NCBI GenBank assembly: GCA_002633005.1
Contig: NMRA01000451.1
Span: 1 to 64,000, forward strand
Direction of reading: 5' to 3'
DNA: 64,000 bases
From: Phoronis australis
Lineage: Eukaryota; Phoronida; Phoronidae
Made by a program: the position numbers and the translations under genes. Positions 47,080 to 60,674 of the stretch are shown here, piece by piece. The notes below the pieces were generated by a model. It searched no databases. It was given only the letters and a program-made list of their open reading frames with translations, and had not been told where the DNA came from. Position 1 is the first letter of the stretch. Each line of letters opens with the position of its first letter.

Positions 47080-48575
47080 CCTGGTTTGAAACCAAGATGT
47101 GTTTGGATTGGTTCAAAAAAGACTCTGGCGAATAACTTTGTGTCCCTGAAAATCTGTTATGGACTAACAAGCCTTTCATGTTTTTGGGAATTAACTTCTC
47201 CACTGATTATAATACAATGCCAGGTATTTTCTTGTGGCAGGCTTTTGGAAATTAAGAAAAATTCTGGGCTCTTTGTCAAGAAGAATTCTTACTGTTTTAG
47301 ATAAAATAACCGTGGTTAACACAATTTTGTTGCCCAAGATTGTTCATTTGCTTCAATCCCTCCCTAGCTCCTTCATTGACATGATTCAAGAATTAGAGCA
47401 AGTTTTTTACTTCATTTGGAATGGAAAGAATGACAGAGTTAGCCGAAACATAATTGTACAAAATCAGGATCATAGTGGTTTAAAAACGGTTCGTGTTAGT
47501 TTTTTATTAAGTCTTTGAAAATATCCTGGTTTAGTAAACTATTCACCTCAAATACCATACATGTACGTTACCTTGAAGAGGCAGTTTTGGGTTGTAAAGT
47601 TGATAACTATTTTAAAATGGGAGACGCTATCCTTAAAATAGATTAAGAAACCTACAATCTGTTGTGGAATGAAGTTTTAAGCGATATAGTGCTCATGCTT
47701 CAAATTTGTGACAAAAAATGAAAATATTAATGTCTCTCCCCTGTGGTATGATTCAAAGATTGAAGTCGGTAGACAATTTATTTTCTACAAGAGCTGGTGT
47801 GAAAAGGGTGTCTATCATGTGTGTGATTTGTTTAATGCTGAAGGTTTTTTTATGTCATACGAAAAAGTGTGTAACAGTTACAACTTTCAACCTCCAATAC
47901 TTGAATTCTATGGATTAAGAGGTGCATCCTTTGCAGCGTACAGGCGTCTTACGAATAGACAAGACAATACCTTTGTACCAAATTTTCCAAGTTATATTTA
48001 TAAAATTTTGCAGAATAAGTCACAAGCAGTAAATATTTATGACACCTTATTACAGTCACTTCAGACAGTTTGTAAATATAAAAAAGTGATCATCTGAGAC
48101 AGATATAAACGGGTTTATTAATAATGTAAATTTTAGTGACCCTGATTAATGGTGGAGAAAAGTAAATAAACTCCCCTTCAATTGTACAAAGGATACAACA
48201 TTGCGATAGTTTGAATACCGCTTAATTCACAGAATATTGCCAGCCAATAAAATTGAAATAGAAACAAGTGATTTATGCTCTTTCTGTGGTGAACACAGTG
48301 AAACTTTTCTCCATCTGTTTTGGGAATGTCGCATTGTCACCAGTTTCTGTTGATCATGCTAGCAAAAAATAAAAAAATTTTATCCAAAAGTTTGTTGAAA
48401 AAATGTCAATTTCCAAATGTTCATAAACTTTATTAAATTACATCCTGAAGAAAATACGGTACTTGTTGACTAGTGATTTAATCTTATTCTTTGTAAATGA
48501 TGTCTACCGTATTGTATTATGTGACATGTAATTATCATGGTAGAGCAAAATAAAAAAAAATAAAATAAGATAAAA
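47080..48575 (+). pseudogene. L1/Tx1-like LINE, 3' end of the polymerase ORF, decayed
   Basis: The plus strand encodes DKITVVNTILLPKIVHLLQS (about 47300-47360), VFYFIWNGKNDRVSRNIIVQ (about 47405-47460), HSGLKTVRVSF, LKISWF after a shift, then GLRGASFAAYRRL near 47905-47950. The C-terminal zinc-finger-like block DLCSFCGEHSETFLHLFWEC lies near 48275-48335. This is the thumb and C-terminal region of L1/Tx1-type polymerases. An A-rich tail (48546-48576) ends it. 5'-truncated, with several shifts and stops. Antisense to the host gene. Confidence 0.75.
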
Positions 48576-48599
48576 ACTCTTCATTTTGACCACATGTTG

Positions 48600-51500
48600 T
48601 CTCGGCCCATTCGTTAGTCAAATTACAAGTGATTCCTGGAATTAGAAAAAACGACAGTTCGTTATAGCTCAAGCCTCAGCTTATCAAGTTGGCTTGAAAC
48701 GCCATATCATTTTTTCTAGATGATTTTGTTCCCAGCCAAGAAACCCATCCTCACGCAGGTAAAGAAATTTACTGAAGGGAGATTTGAGGCAAAGAATGGT
48801 TTAAATCGAAAGTTTGTTTACTATTTATGAAATGTGGGTTTTGATGCATTACATTTAAATCCTCATCCGATTTACAATATGAAACTAAGAAATGGTTTTG
48901 GGCCTAAATTTTGTTTATTGGTGCCATAAAGTAATCACATTTATCTGAGTACTAAGTTGTAGGCAAAACGAATATATGCATTAGACACATAAAAAGTTGA
49001 CCGCAAGCAAAAGCAGATAAAGCGGTACGATTTGTAACATAACCGTTGTATGGCGAAAATATGTTGGGGAAGTCGCCTTTTGTCGTAGTCAGTACATTTG
49101 TCGAATGCCAGCACATCATTACAGTAGACTTTTTCCAATTCCTCATTTATAAAGAAGACACCAAAAGTCCTGAAACAAAAATAAAATAATACTTTCTTCT
49201 CAGCCACAAAAGAAAAAGCTTCCATTGCCTAATGTACTTCAATAGCTGAATACCTCATAGAATGCACAGTTGGAAATCCATTGTCATGCGTATTTGGTAT
49301 TTGCACTTAAATTTCAAACACTAAAAACTGTCAAATAATGAATTTGTTTTATTGTGTTTTGTTTTGTTTTGTTTTGTTTTGTTTGCCTAATCCCGGGCTT
49401 TATTATGAACCTGCCAATAATCTTCAGAGAGGCTTTAATAAATATTCATGTCAAAGGCATACAGTCAGGGCCGTAACAACGTTTCCACTTAACAATTACC
49501 AAGAAAATGTTTAATACTATAAGCACTAATACATATTAGAAGACTGGGTATAATTTGTACACATTTTCTCAATAAGTAACAATATGAGTATATTTTCAGA
49601 TAATTTATTTATTTTCTAAATTGGGTTTTAAATATTGGTCTGAAACATGTATGTGGATTGTAAGATCAAATATCTGCCTTAAGTTACTTTTATGAAAAAT
49701 ACCCTGGGGCACTAGTACTTAAGCATCAGTCCACGGATCCACCGACCACTGTACAGCCAACAAGCGGCAAGGTGGGGGGTCAGCCATTCAGATCCATGTT
49801 TAGTCTGATAAATCACATTAGGGATGAGAGAAAATGGGTGAAGTATGACACCACAAAGTTTGGTGGTTTAGGAGATACAAGGGAAGTGTTCTGGGGGGCA
49901 AAATGAGGCAATTTCTTGGTGTGGAATGAGTCATTTTTTACCAAATTTTCTACTCCAGTTTCTGCTTCAAACAAAATCGTTTCTGAACAATTTTGATATC
50001 ACATGATAGGTTAATGACCAATGTCAATAAAAACGGCACCGACACAGCAATATCGGTTACCATGGTAACACTGGAACTGTTTCCGTGGAGGTACATTTCC
50101 GTCTTGTGAAAAACCAGCAGTAAGGTGTACCCTTATAGCGAAGCTGCCCCCGCGAAAAAACTAAAAATAATAACATAGACATGTAGAAGACTCCATGCCA
50201 TTGAAATAAGTACAATAAAAACTTTGTCAGCCCTTCAGGCAGGCTTGGTAATAGTTGTCTGAATTTCACTATTTTCTGACTGCGTATGTGTATTTGTCAT
50301 GTTAAACCAGTCACTAGTTGTGCGCTCTTTCTACGCATTAATATGCCGTGGTATAATACAACAATTAAAAAAATTGGTTTGCTTAAATGTTTTCAATGAG
50401 TTTTAAGGACACTAGCATTTTCCAATAAAATATGAAATTATACTAAATTTGTTCATCCAATTCGTCTAAATACCAAACTAGCTTACAATGCGTTAGTTGA
50501 ATTATGGCTGACCTAAAGTGCGAGTTTGCGAATTTATATATTTATCTGGCACTGCCAGTCGCATCGAATGTGGTATTTCTACAAATTGCGAAGAGAAACA
50601 ACTTTGGAAACTCTTGGGAAATGCGCAAGGTATAGAGCGAGACATTTGAGCACCTTATAAGAGTACGTGGAGCTGATGTGGAGGTGGAACGTGTCCTCCT
50701 GAGAAGTAGTCTTTCTCATTGTCTGCCTCGGAGGCAGGTGTGCAAGAGCTACATAATCTACCGTATTAGATTCACTTAACCGAATCATCGATACAACACT
50801 CGAGATATATTGGCGTTGCCAAAGACACTTAGAACATCCACTGCACACCAGAGGAGAAATCTGATAGAGGTCTGAAAAATGACCAAAGACGTTAAGTCAA
50901 GGTTCAACGCCCTGCTTCGTGTGAGCTCAGGTAGGAATCACTAAACTCCAGGGTCTGACCCTGAGGAATATTTTTAGAAGCACGTCATTCATGCAAAAAT
51001 GCTTTTATTGACACACCGTGATTGCTTATAACTTGGGCCTTATTGCTTAATCATATCTTATTCAAATGTGTTGATGTTTATGCAACTACTTGTATACATT
51101 GGCATAGAAAATAGGTAGTCATCATAACTTTTCATAACAACCACCAAATGTGTAACATGAACTCCTTTTAGAGACTAGGAAGTATTTTTGTGTCCAATGA
51201 TTTTCTGCGATTATGGAGTTAATTAAACATGCTAAACCCGTCAAAGTTATTAGTGCCTTCACTTTAGCTTGGTATTCATATTTTCTGGGCCGAAATAGCC
51301 ACATTAAATTCAATATGTTTAATTTATCATTAATACAATTTTAGAAATCAGGAAAGGCTTATGCTGAAGTAGTGGCTTCAGCTGAAGTTGGAGACTTGCC
51401 GATTATTAGTAAAGGTTGGGTATGGAAAAGTTCACAACCAGCAAGAAGGTACCCTTCTGGACAACTAAGTGAGGGGGCTAGAGAGAGGCCGAAAAGTCTA

Positions 51501-54500
51501 CTCCCAGAAGATATGTCAAAGAGAATTTGTAGCTTGAGGAACGAGTTGGGGAAAAAGTATTTGCCAAAGATTACTGGCTTATACCACAACAGGTCCAAAG
51601 TAATTTGTTGAGGCCACTTTCAGCAAATGTAGGGAAACTGGGACAGAGGAAGTGGAGTATGCATTGAAAGAGGCAATCTTCGATTGTCAAGGATGTAGCA
51701 TTGTAAAAATTCAAAGGGAGGAAACAGTACAGTGGCTGGACCTGTAAATACTCTGGCTGATCTGCTAAATCCAGTGGGGGCATTATTGTGTGAGCACAGC
51801 TACATGTATGTAGGGAAGTAGGCTTGTGTGTTGTCGCAAGCTTGGCTTGCACCAGAACTGCTTGTGTGAACAGCACAAATCTAAAATTTACCTAGTCTAA
51901 GACTGAATTTTTGTCCAGGCACGGATCATGATCCTGGGCCACATGGTAATGGTACATTGTTCATTTTGTTTAGCCACTGGATGTTTCGATCTGACAGGAT
52001 TTCTCAGTGTCGCCATCACATTTAGATGATTTCTGACCACTGTACTATTCCTTTTCCTAGAAGATGCGTAATTGATCTGAATTTATGTTTCCGCATTTTG
52101 TTTACCATTATAGATTTTTGTTTGTAAATGGGTATATATAACTGAAATTTTTAGACCCTGTTGCAGGCTGGTTTTGTTAACTTATCTTTCTGCCTGGGTT
52201 GTAAAGCCATATTCTGTCCAGGAGGTAATACGTTTTGATTTAGACCATTTACCTCTATAAACTTTGCTCAGTTTGTTCCTTATCCAGATGGGAAGTGATT
52301 TCTGGAATTTTAGCGAATTGACAGTTTGCTATTCCTTGAGACCATGCTGTGTGTATAAAATCGCACACTATTAGTCTGGTCTCTAGCAATTGCATATTGC
52401 CAGATCTTTCAAAGTTCTGAAATTGCCTGGAAGCAATACCTATTTTGTGTTGGTAAAATGTCTAAAACAAAAGTTGTTTTATGTGATTTTAGGCGATTAT
52501 ATGTCCATTTCAAATGATTTTTTGTTGGAGTACTGAAAAGTATTGGCACATTAGCTCTGGTGGCTCCTTGTTTTTTTGGCGAATTGACCATTGTATGATT
52601 CCCATGGGTAATTTTGTTACTGGTCTAGTATGTATGTACAACTGTAATCGTAGGGCAATTGTAATGCAAACCGTGTTGCAAAAGTATTTTTTCACGACCA
52701 TTTCATTGTAAAATGCTGCCTAATTGGAACCGACAAGCCAATTTTTCATTTTGTGGTGGTTAGTTTTGACAAGAAAATTGATGTGGTAAATACAGCTACC
52801 TCAAGTTTGTGAAGAAGAGATTTCCAGTGTTGTCAGCAATATTGCAAAATCACTTTTTCGCAGTTAGTCTACATCACCTTAAATGTAATTCCCTGACTTT
52901 ATGAGCTTTGTGTGGTTGACTCTGTCCTGTAGCAATTAGAGTGTTGAAAAGATCTAGACGGTAATTTTTTATTAGAGTCATAACATTTGCACTTTTGACT
53001 GTACAGTTATCTTTGCATTATATTACGAAAACATACTTTGTAGTACACAAGTCTCTGGTTCGTATTATATTTTTTTCACCAGGAATATTTTCAACTTAGA
53101 TGAGTTGTCTGTGAGGTAGGCAATTTTCAAATAAGATAATGAATAAAATTGTCAAACATTGTTTTATTTTTACATGTGTGATCTTCCAATAAGTGATTAC
53201 TTTTAAAAAACCTGTGCAGAATTTGATTTTACTCTTCATTTGAAGGATAATAAATCCATGAACCTGCATTGTCTAGAAATTTTACTCAAACTACATATTA
53301 GAGAGTTGGGGATTGGAATCTTAATACAACAGAGTCTACACCCGTACCATGAGCACTACAACACAATACACGGATATAAAAATTTGGTGTTTATGTTCCA
53401 CGGAAGGATTCGTGTGCACGGTAATAGTTACTAAGGTGCGTGGTCATTGTTTGTGGATACTTTAGGATTCCTTTTCTGCGGTCATCCACGGGAAACCTGG
53501 TCGCATAGAGAACAATAGATTAGCATCTTCATTGTTCCCGTTGTTATAATAAAGATACAATGACGAGCACTTATCGGCAACGGTCGGATGTACGCAAGGT
53601 TCTACGTGTATATCCATGCGACCTGTGTTGTTACATCCAACAATGACACAACAAAGGAAAACAATGATAGGACCGCTGGCCAAAAAATATGCGATGAGTT
53701 GCCATGGACAGTGGTGGAGTTTGACTTGTCATTCGAATGTTTTTAGAGAACTGCAAACCCGGTATTTTGTCAGGAAAATTTCTGCGGTCTTTTGTTTTAA
53801 GTCGTGGGAAAAATTGCGGTCATGTAACCAAACTTATCATTCATTTGATATTACAATGCATTACATGAACATTTGATCAACAGAAAATCTGACTTGAGTA
53901 TGTTTGAAGAAATACCCATGAGGAAATTGCAAAGTAAAATAACTGTAAATCAAAATAACCTACATTTGTCGAGTTCATGTCTAACCCTGTTCACTGTGGA
54001 GGACATAATCGGCATTTTACAAAATGGAGCCATGTATGGTATTTAGGGGTACTATAGCCCTAAGTGATCAGTAGTAAAACGTTCAAAGCATTCAGGAGGA
54101 ACTAACTTGTTGCAAAATATCGAAAAACATGAAGGGCAATCGGATTTTACGGTGCTCACGCATCGATTTCAGATATATGAAAAATTTCTTTTTTAATACA
54201 TTTGAGGTGCACAAAATATATAACTAATAAACTGGCTGACAAAGTTTTTATTTCATGAAATAAAAGTCACATGTTTTGTCAACATTTTGGCATAACAGTG
54301 GGGCAGATTTGGTACAGCAGTGTACTGAACACAACCTCAAAATGGCATAACGGGGGGGCAGTGTATTAAAACTACTAAATGAGGGTGGTAAATCGGAATT
54401 GCGTTTCAAGACATCTGTGTAACAATGTACAGGCACCACTAAACAATGCCAAGTAAATAATAAATCGATAGCTTTCATTCAAGGAAAAATATGAACTATA

Positions 54501-56030
54501 GAAAAACGCAATATTTTGATTAAATATTTTACCGCTGTTTATAGATACCATAGGTCTACCTATGTGCCAAATTTCGTGAAAATCGGCTCACCCCACCTTG
54601 CCGCTCATGGCTGGTGCTCTTGTGGACTAGTACTTAAATTCGTCGTCACAATTACCGTACTGCCCCTCTAACTCTATAGTTACCACCACTTTCGAGGGGA
54701 ACCTAAAGCGACGAAACAGGGACCCCTGTTTCATACAATGTCCTAAGTCTACCTTATTAAGGTCAGTGCCGGGAATCCCCGGTTGCTACAAATTTTGATT
54801 CATCCCCTCACGGATGAGATGTGAACCATATTTTGTCCAGAGCCCCAAGCAATAGCTTATTTAGCTAAATGGATAATAAGGACTACATACAGTACTAATC
54901 GTGAATAAATGACAGTATACCAACAACCCTGTCGCTATTCCCAAACAGCACACTCATCCTAGTACCGTTACACCAGTTAGCTTTTTTGTAATTCCCAAAG
55001 CCTTTTGACTGTTCAATTGACACACAACAACAATGACCAGGTTGGTCACAATTCAGTTTTTATTGCTAACTGCTACAGAGTCAATACTAAGCACCATTAT
55101 GAAGTGAAACAACGTTCTGACACAGACTACACAGATGTGGATCTAGGGCGCTGCAGGAAGTAGCCAGAGCTTTGGAAGGAAAACGATAAAAGGTTATTCC
55201 AAATGTCATGCCAGCAATGTTTTCTTTCATAGAGCCACATGTGTGCATAGTGAGAGTGCTTAACTGGATTTCCAAAACTGTCTTTATAAGAAATAGTCAC
55301 GGGCATGAGTAAAATACAGGTGGCAGGTCGCTTCTTATACATCTTTTTACTGTAGTGGATACTTCTCAGCATCTCCCGTAGGTACACCATGGTGACAATC
55401 ACAGCTGATGATAGCCACCACCACCTACATGTAGTGAGCACACCAAGTTGAATACAATGACCTCATTCTCAGATATACTTATGTGAGGCTGGAAAAAACA
55501 AACCTCACTATTTTTGAGTTCAACATGAAAGGGATTGTTGTTTTCAACAACATTCTTATTGGTGTCAGTGATACTTAATGTACTTTATCAAAGGTTTTCA
55601 ATTATGTCACCTATTAAACTTGTGAGATTCCTGGTGAAAGAAAACAACAAGAAGGGACTTGATAACACAAACGTTTTGTAGAAACCGCTTCTGTTGCTTG
55701 AGGAAACGACAGTGCTTCTTGTCTTGAATTCAAAACATACCTGCATGTGAAGAGATCGAACAGTGACTGTCACCCAAACCCATTCCTCTGCACATGGCTC
55801 AGAGTTGTAATCATGTTGCAACTGTTGCTGGACTCGTGTTGCCTGTTGCTGATGCAACGGTGATGCGCACTACGATGATCCATTAAAAAACATGACAATC
55901 ATACAAAATGCCAGTCTGAGCAGTACATGGATAACATTGATTTATACTTTCCATAGGATATACATTGATGCAAAAGTGTGAGTGTGCCTCAAATTGAAAC
56001 TTCACTGTTATAACTGTTTCTAGGCCCATT
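48600..56030. other. intron DNA of the host gene, no gene recognised
   Basis: Apart from a (GTTTT) run at 49355-49384 I find no supportable exon. Blocks around 49712-49775 and 54585-54640 are inverted relatives (TAGTACTTAA, GCGGCAAGGTGGGG), possibly ends of an old element. A minus-strand frame at 53462-53683 has a hydrophobic start with several Cys but no ATG at its head and no good donor. Frames near 55127-55857 have no recognisable family. Confidence 0.35.
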
Positions 56031-56185
56031 CAGCCGATTTCATAAAGGCGGTTTAAAGTTAAACCTGGTTTAAACTAGACTTAGACCAGGTTTAAAGATA
56101 ATCTGCATTTCATGAAGGTGGTTTAACTTTTAGACCAGTGGTCTAGTAAAACCTGGTTTTACTCCAGTTTAGACCTGGTCTAAGT

Positions 56186-57962
56186 AACTGTGATATATAT
56201 TTATTGAAGGATACACAGAGCATACAAAGAAATAATAACAAACCCAGAAACCGCGAAGCATTATATCTGGGTTGTAAACAATTCATCAATGAAACTTATA
56301 TACATAGAGGTATATACACTTAAGTAGTATCTAAAATAAGTATTCCCATACTTAGACATGCTATTACAGATACATAAAAACAAAAATATGTACAGATTCA
56401 TGTAGGGAAATCGGATGCAACAATATTGATAAACGGTACAAAAAAATTTGCTAACGTTGCTTAGGAGGAATTCGTTGAGAACGAAGTCAAGGTTAGGACT
56501 ACCATTCAGTAATAATGTAACTCTAGTAGGGATATTATTACAAGAATTGAGAGCGTTAACAATTGATTGGTTATCATTGAGTGCACGAAAGAGTGAGTCT
56601 CTCAGGCATTCGATGAGGTGACATTTGAAGAAAAAATGAGGATAAGATTGAAGGTCACCACATCTACAGTTTGGAGAGACATTACTAAAGTTGTGCCTGA
56701 ACTTGTCAGAGTTGAGGAAAAGGCCACATCTTGATCTGTACAATGCTATTTCGTTATCGCAGGTAAGGGAAAATTGAGTCAAGGGAGTTGAGTTATCAAA
56801 ATTATGAAAAACAGTTCTAAAATTATTTTTTATACTCGTAAAAGAGTTGCTTTCCTTAACAGAAACTGGAAGTGAATTCCAGTTGTTGATGCACATCATG
56901 ACTGTAGACCTTCTGAATGCCTGACTGAACGACGGAGGAATTGCATATGGGGTGGAGGATCTCAAATCACTACGATGGCCTTGTCTAGTATATTGTTGAC
57001 ATTGTTTATTACCTTGAAAGTGAATGTGGTCATGTGAAGATTGCGTCGAGTAGACAGTTTGGGCCACTTGAGACTATTCAAAACCTTAACACTATTGGAT
57101 CCCCTGTAAGCTCCGGTTATGAGTAAGGCGGCTTGATACTGTAACTTCTCCAAATGTTGGAGTGCACCCGTATTGGCAGACAGATATATAATATCACAAT
57201 AATCAATGTGTGGAAGTACAAAGGATTTGAACAAAACTTCTAAATGTGTAAATTCAGATGACGAGAGACAAGCTTAAGTGGGTTAATTAGTTCCTGAGTT
57301 TTTTGTACGAGCTCCCGAACATGAGGGGTGAATGAGAGTTTTTCATCTAACAGTATACCCAGATGTCTGTGCGACTGTTTTCTAGGAATGATTTCATCAT
57401 TAAGTTTAAGGTCATAAGACGGGTCAACAAGGAAGAGAGCATTAATAGATTTGAAGAAGGTGAGGTCAACACTTTTTTCTGGTTTAAAATTCATTCTCCA
57501 TTCTTGTGACCAATAGCTTAGTTTATTTAAGTAGCGTTGAAGCTGCAAAGAACATTCAGGGCTGCTCCCTACGAAGGGGTAAAAAAGCGCCGTGTCATCT
57601 GCATAAAGGTTTGTGCTACATGACAGGTAAGGTTATTAATATAAACCAAGAAGTGAAGAGGGCCCGATACGCTACCCTGGGGTACACCTGCGTTTACAAA
57701 TCCAGGAGGGGATAAAGTTGAAAGTACGCCGTCGAAACGAACACTGTATGTTCTTTCGGAGAGATATGAGGTGATCATGTTTAAAAGATTACCAGTAATG
57801 CCATAGGATCGAAGTTTGTGAAGTACATGTAGAAGGTCGTGAGGGACACAGTCGAAAGCAGAAGCTATATCTAGAAAAATGGACCTGACACTCTCGCCCT
57901 GTGAAAATGTAAATGAATCTCATGTACTATTTCAACAAGTTGTGCCACGGTGCTGTTCTAAG
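56186..57962 (-). mobile_element. 5'-truncated CR1/Jockey-type LINE with target duplication TCTAAGT
   Basis: It sits between two copies of TCTAAGT (56179-56185 and 57963-57969); the empty site is readable at 45045-45055. On the minus strand come VPQGSVSGPLHFLVYINNL, then after a one-base shift LYADDTALFYP with the catalytic YADD present. RHLGILLDEKLSFTPHVREL, VLPHIDYCDIIYLSANTG and YQAALLITGAYRG follow, then WNSLPVSVKE and a Cys-containing C-terminal block (CRCGDL, FKCHL). The 3' end has AATAAATATATATCAC next to the left duplicate. A few frameshifts, otherwise well preserved. It is in the same orientation as the host gene, an exception among the intronic LINEs. Confidence 0.8.
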
Positions 57963-58351
57963 TCTAAGTCAGTTTTCATTTCACCAACGAGGTCTATATT
58001 CTTTAGACCTGTATTAAGATCTTAAACCATGTTTAACTATAGGCTTGGTCAGACCCAGGTTTAACTGTTAAATATGTCAGACTTGCATGGTATAGGTTCA
58101 ACAGTATGATGCCGCGGAGAGCATTTGCAACGCAGTTTTAGAGCTAAAAAGGAATATTTTCAATATTCAGTTTTACTATGACACAAGATCAAATGTAGCA
58201 GTGGCGGATCCAGGATGTTTTAAAGGGCGGGCGGTAAGGACTTTTTGAAAGGGGGGGCCAAGTCAACAACTTGAAAATTATAGATTTGGTATCACTAAAA
58301 TCAACGGAAAAGGGGGGCTCCGGACCCCTTGACCCCCTGGATCTGCTTATG

Positions 58352-60052
58352 TCCCCAGTGCTGTTCAATATCTACACCTTCCCACTCGCCAGACTGAACT
58401 GCGCTGACTGCCGACTTAGCACCTTTGTAGACGACATGCTGCTGTCATCGCAAGGACAAACACATCTTGAGATTCTCCACAAAGCACAGTCTTCATTGAT
58501 GAAAATCTGCGAGTTTTGTGCTACCAGCGGAATGAGCTGCAATGGAGACAAATGTGAAGCTCTCTTCTGTACTCTGGACAATCGCCTCAGTGTTGATGAT
58601 TTCCCTTGCCCTACATACGATGGGAAGTTGATTACAACATCTGACCACATGCGTCACTTGGGTGTAGAACTTGACCGCAGGCTTAACTTCACAACTCAAG
58701 TTAACAGTATGATCAGCCGTGCCAACAGAGGAATCAATGCCCTTAGGGCTGCGGCTGGTCGGAAGGCGGAGGAAAGGCACCTCGTCATGCTTGATAAAGC
58801 CCTGGTCACTTCGGTCTTCGACTACGCTCTCCCCATGATCAACATCAGTAAAAATCAAATCAACAGACTTGAGAGGCTCCAGAACATTGGTCTTCGCGTC
58901 ATCACTGGATGCACAAGATCTACGTCAGTCACAGCATTAGGTTACCTTGTCGGTATTCCCAGCATTGCAGACAGACAATCCCTTCTACAAGGTATTACTG
59001 TAGCCAAGGCTGTTCAAAGCCCCTTCCATCCATTACACAGTCAAGTGAAGACTGCACTTGACAGGTGCGTGAACCCCGTCCCTGCAACAGAAACTTATGG
59101 ACTTCGTCCTAGACCTTTTCGCAATGCCTCCCACCAAAGACTTAGCAGGTGCTCGTGGACTGTCGCTGCTGTTAATGCAACCATGGGTCTCATCGGTGAA
59201 CACATGATCGCGCAAGATGCTGCTTGGCTGCCAGTACAAGAACTTGGTGAGGAACAAAATGTCATCATTGCTTTCAACAGAGAAGCTCGGGAATGGCCTC
59301 CTGGAGTAGCCCAAGTATTGTGCCGTCAGCAATGGCGTGATCTTGGCGGTATTAATGCCATCATTGTAGCAACTGATGGATCCTTCGATGGTGAAACTAA
59401 TCGTGCGGGATGGGGTTATCAAATACGCTGTGCTAACAACGTCATTGCGGAAGGTAGTGGTTGCCACCATGTATACACAAGCAGTACGCGGATGGAGTTT
59501 GAGGCTATACAACGTGCCCTAACCAAGCTGTCACTCCTAGACCTGGAGAATCACACCATTATCTTTGCCACCGATTTCATGGCTGTGTTGATGAAAGTTC
59601 AATCTGGAAACCTCCCAGCCAACTGGGGTGTCTTCCGATCACGCCACCCTCATCATGTAGTGATCTGGTCTTTCGTACCTGGCCACGCCGGTGTCTTGAT
59701 TAATGAGCGTGCAGATTACCTCGCTGGCTCATGCACCACCAACCAACCCCTTTACTTATATTCGGCTGACGTTAAGCTGCTGGCCCACAAACGCAACCTC
59801 GATCAGACTGCATCCCAACTGGCTGAGTTCAATGATGGCAGCCGCCTGCTCGAAGCCGGTATTACTTATGGCCATGCTGCGAAGAGTCACAAGAAGAGCC
59901 GTGCCCGAGTGCTGTCTAATCAAATGCTTACAGGCAAGGTCAGCTCTGGAGTTCTGCGCCTTCTGCTGTCACGGGGATGGTCTGGGGATGGGATTAATGC
60001 ACCAGCATATCCCCAATGATCCTGTCCGTGACAGGTATTACAGGTATTACAG
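58352..60052 (+). mobile_element. 5'-truncated I-like LINE (reverse transcriptase and RNase H), open frame, target duplication GCTTATG
   Basis: Flanked by GCTTATG at 58345-58351 and 60053-60059. It begins within the polymerase (SPVLFNIYTFPLARL) and stays open for about 555 codons to TGA at 60017-60019. Motifs: STFVDDMLLS (catalytic VDD), HLGVELDRRLNFTTQV, then RNase H with IIVATDGSFDG, SSTRMEFEAIQ, IIFATDFMAVL and VPGHAGVLINERADYLAG, giving Asp, Glu, Asp and His/Asp of the active site. The 3' end is a short tandem (GGTATTACA)2 tail, as in I-like elements without poly(A). The ORF also reads back into the TIR element by chance. The uninterrupted frame points to a recent insertion. It lacks the 5' half, so it cannot move on its own. 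Confidence 0.85.
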
Positions 60053-60674
60053 GCTTATGCGTAGACCAGTACTTGCTGGGGTGTGTCCTGTGGATTTCTC
60101 AGAATACGACTGGTCGAGCAGGGTGTCATCGTCGTAAGCGCTACGGATTTGACTAAAGACAGCCTCGTCTGATTGTTATGACTGAGTTCCACCTCCACTG
60201 TTCTCCGATATAATGTTGCCAGGAAGGGGTCTTGCCCCCCCCCCCTTTGGCCGCGGACTTAAATAAACACTAAAATGACAAGGAAATAAATTTGGGCATG
60301 TAACATGTTACATCTAATCGGGAGCATGTTGTTTAATGTGTGTGAGTTGGGCACATAAATTACAGTTTTCCGTATGAGAAAAGCGTTTAGATGTTTTTCG
60401 TAAACGTCTGCACTGATTCTACTAGTGTATGCCATGGTATACCCACGTGATCAAGGTTTCAATGAAGCACTTCAAGAGTTTCTTTGTTGGGGTGCCTTCG
60501 ATACTTTAAACTTGGTTTTACTGAACCAGCTCCCTGGTCTAGCAAAACCAGGCTTTCAGACTCTTAAACCATGTTGGTGAAATGCAAGTCAGGTCAAAAT
60601 TTAGACCAGGTTTAGAAAGGCCCGGTTTAAGTCTAAAACCTGGTTTTGTTAAACCGCCTAGATGAAATCGGCTG

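Larger units (their letters stand above)
56031..60674. mobile_element. second copy of the TIR element, expanded by two LINE insertions
   Basis: It starts CAGCCGATTTCATAAAGG and ends ATGAAATCGGCTG. Removing the LINE at 56186-57962 and the LINE at 58352-60052, each with one target duplicate, leaves about 1152 bp against 1169 bp for the copy at 44900, matching along the length. The order of events is clear: TIR element first, LINEs later. Confidence 0.85.

Noticed and set aside
50487-50507. 21-nt segment between AG and GTAAGC on minus
   Set aside because: It ends in T, has a poor pyrimidine tract, encodes a hydrophobic peptide unlike the cassettes and has no duplicated flank.
53462-53683. Minus-strand frame with hydrophobic start and several Cys, resembling a small secreted protein
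   Set aside because: The frame opens with TTG, with an upstream in-frame stop and no ATG before the hydrophobic part; no donor, and no family recognised.
59033-59512. 159-codon minus-strand frame inside the I-like LINE
   Set aside because: It is antisense to the RNase H domain and has no features of its own.
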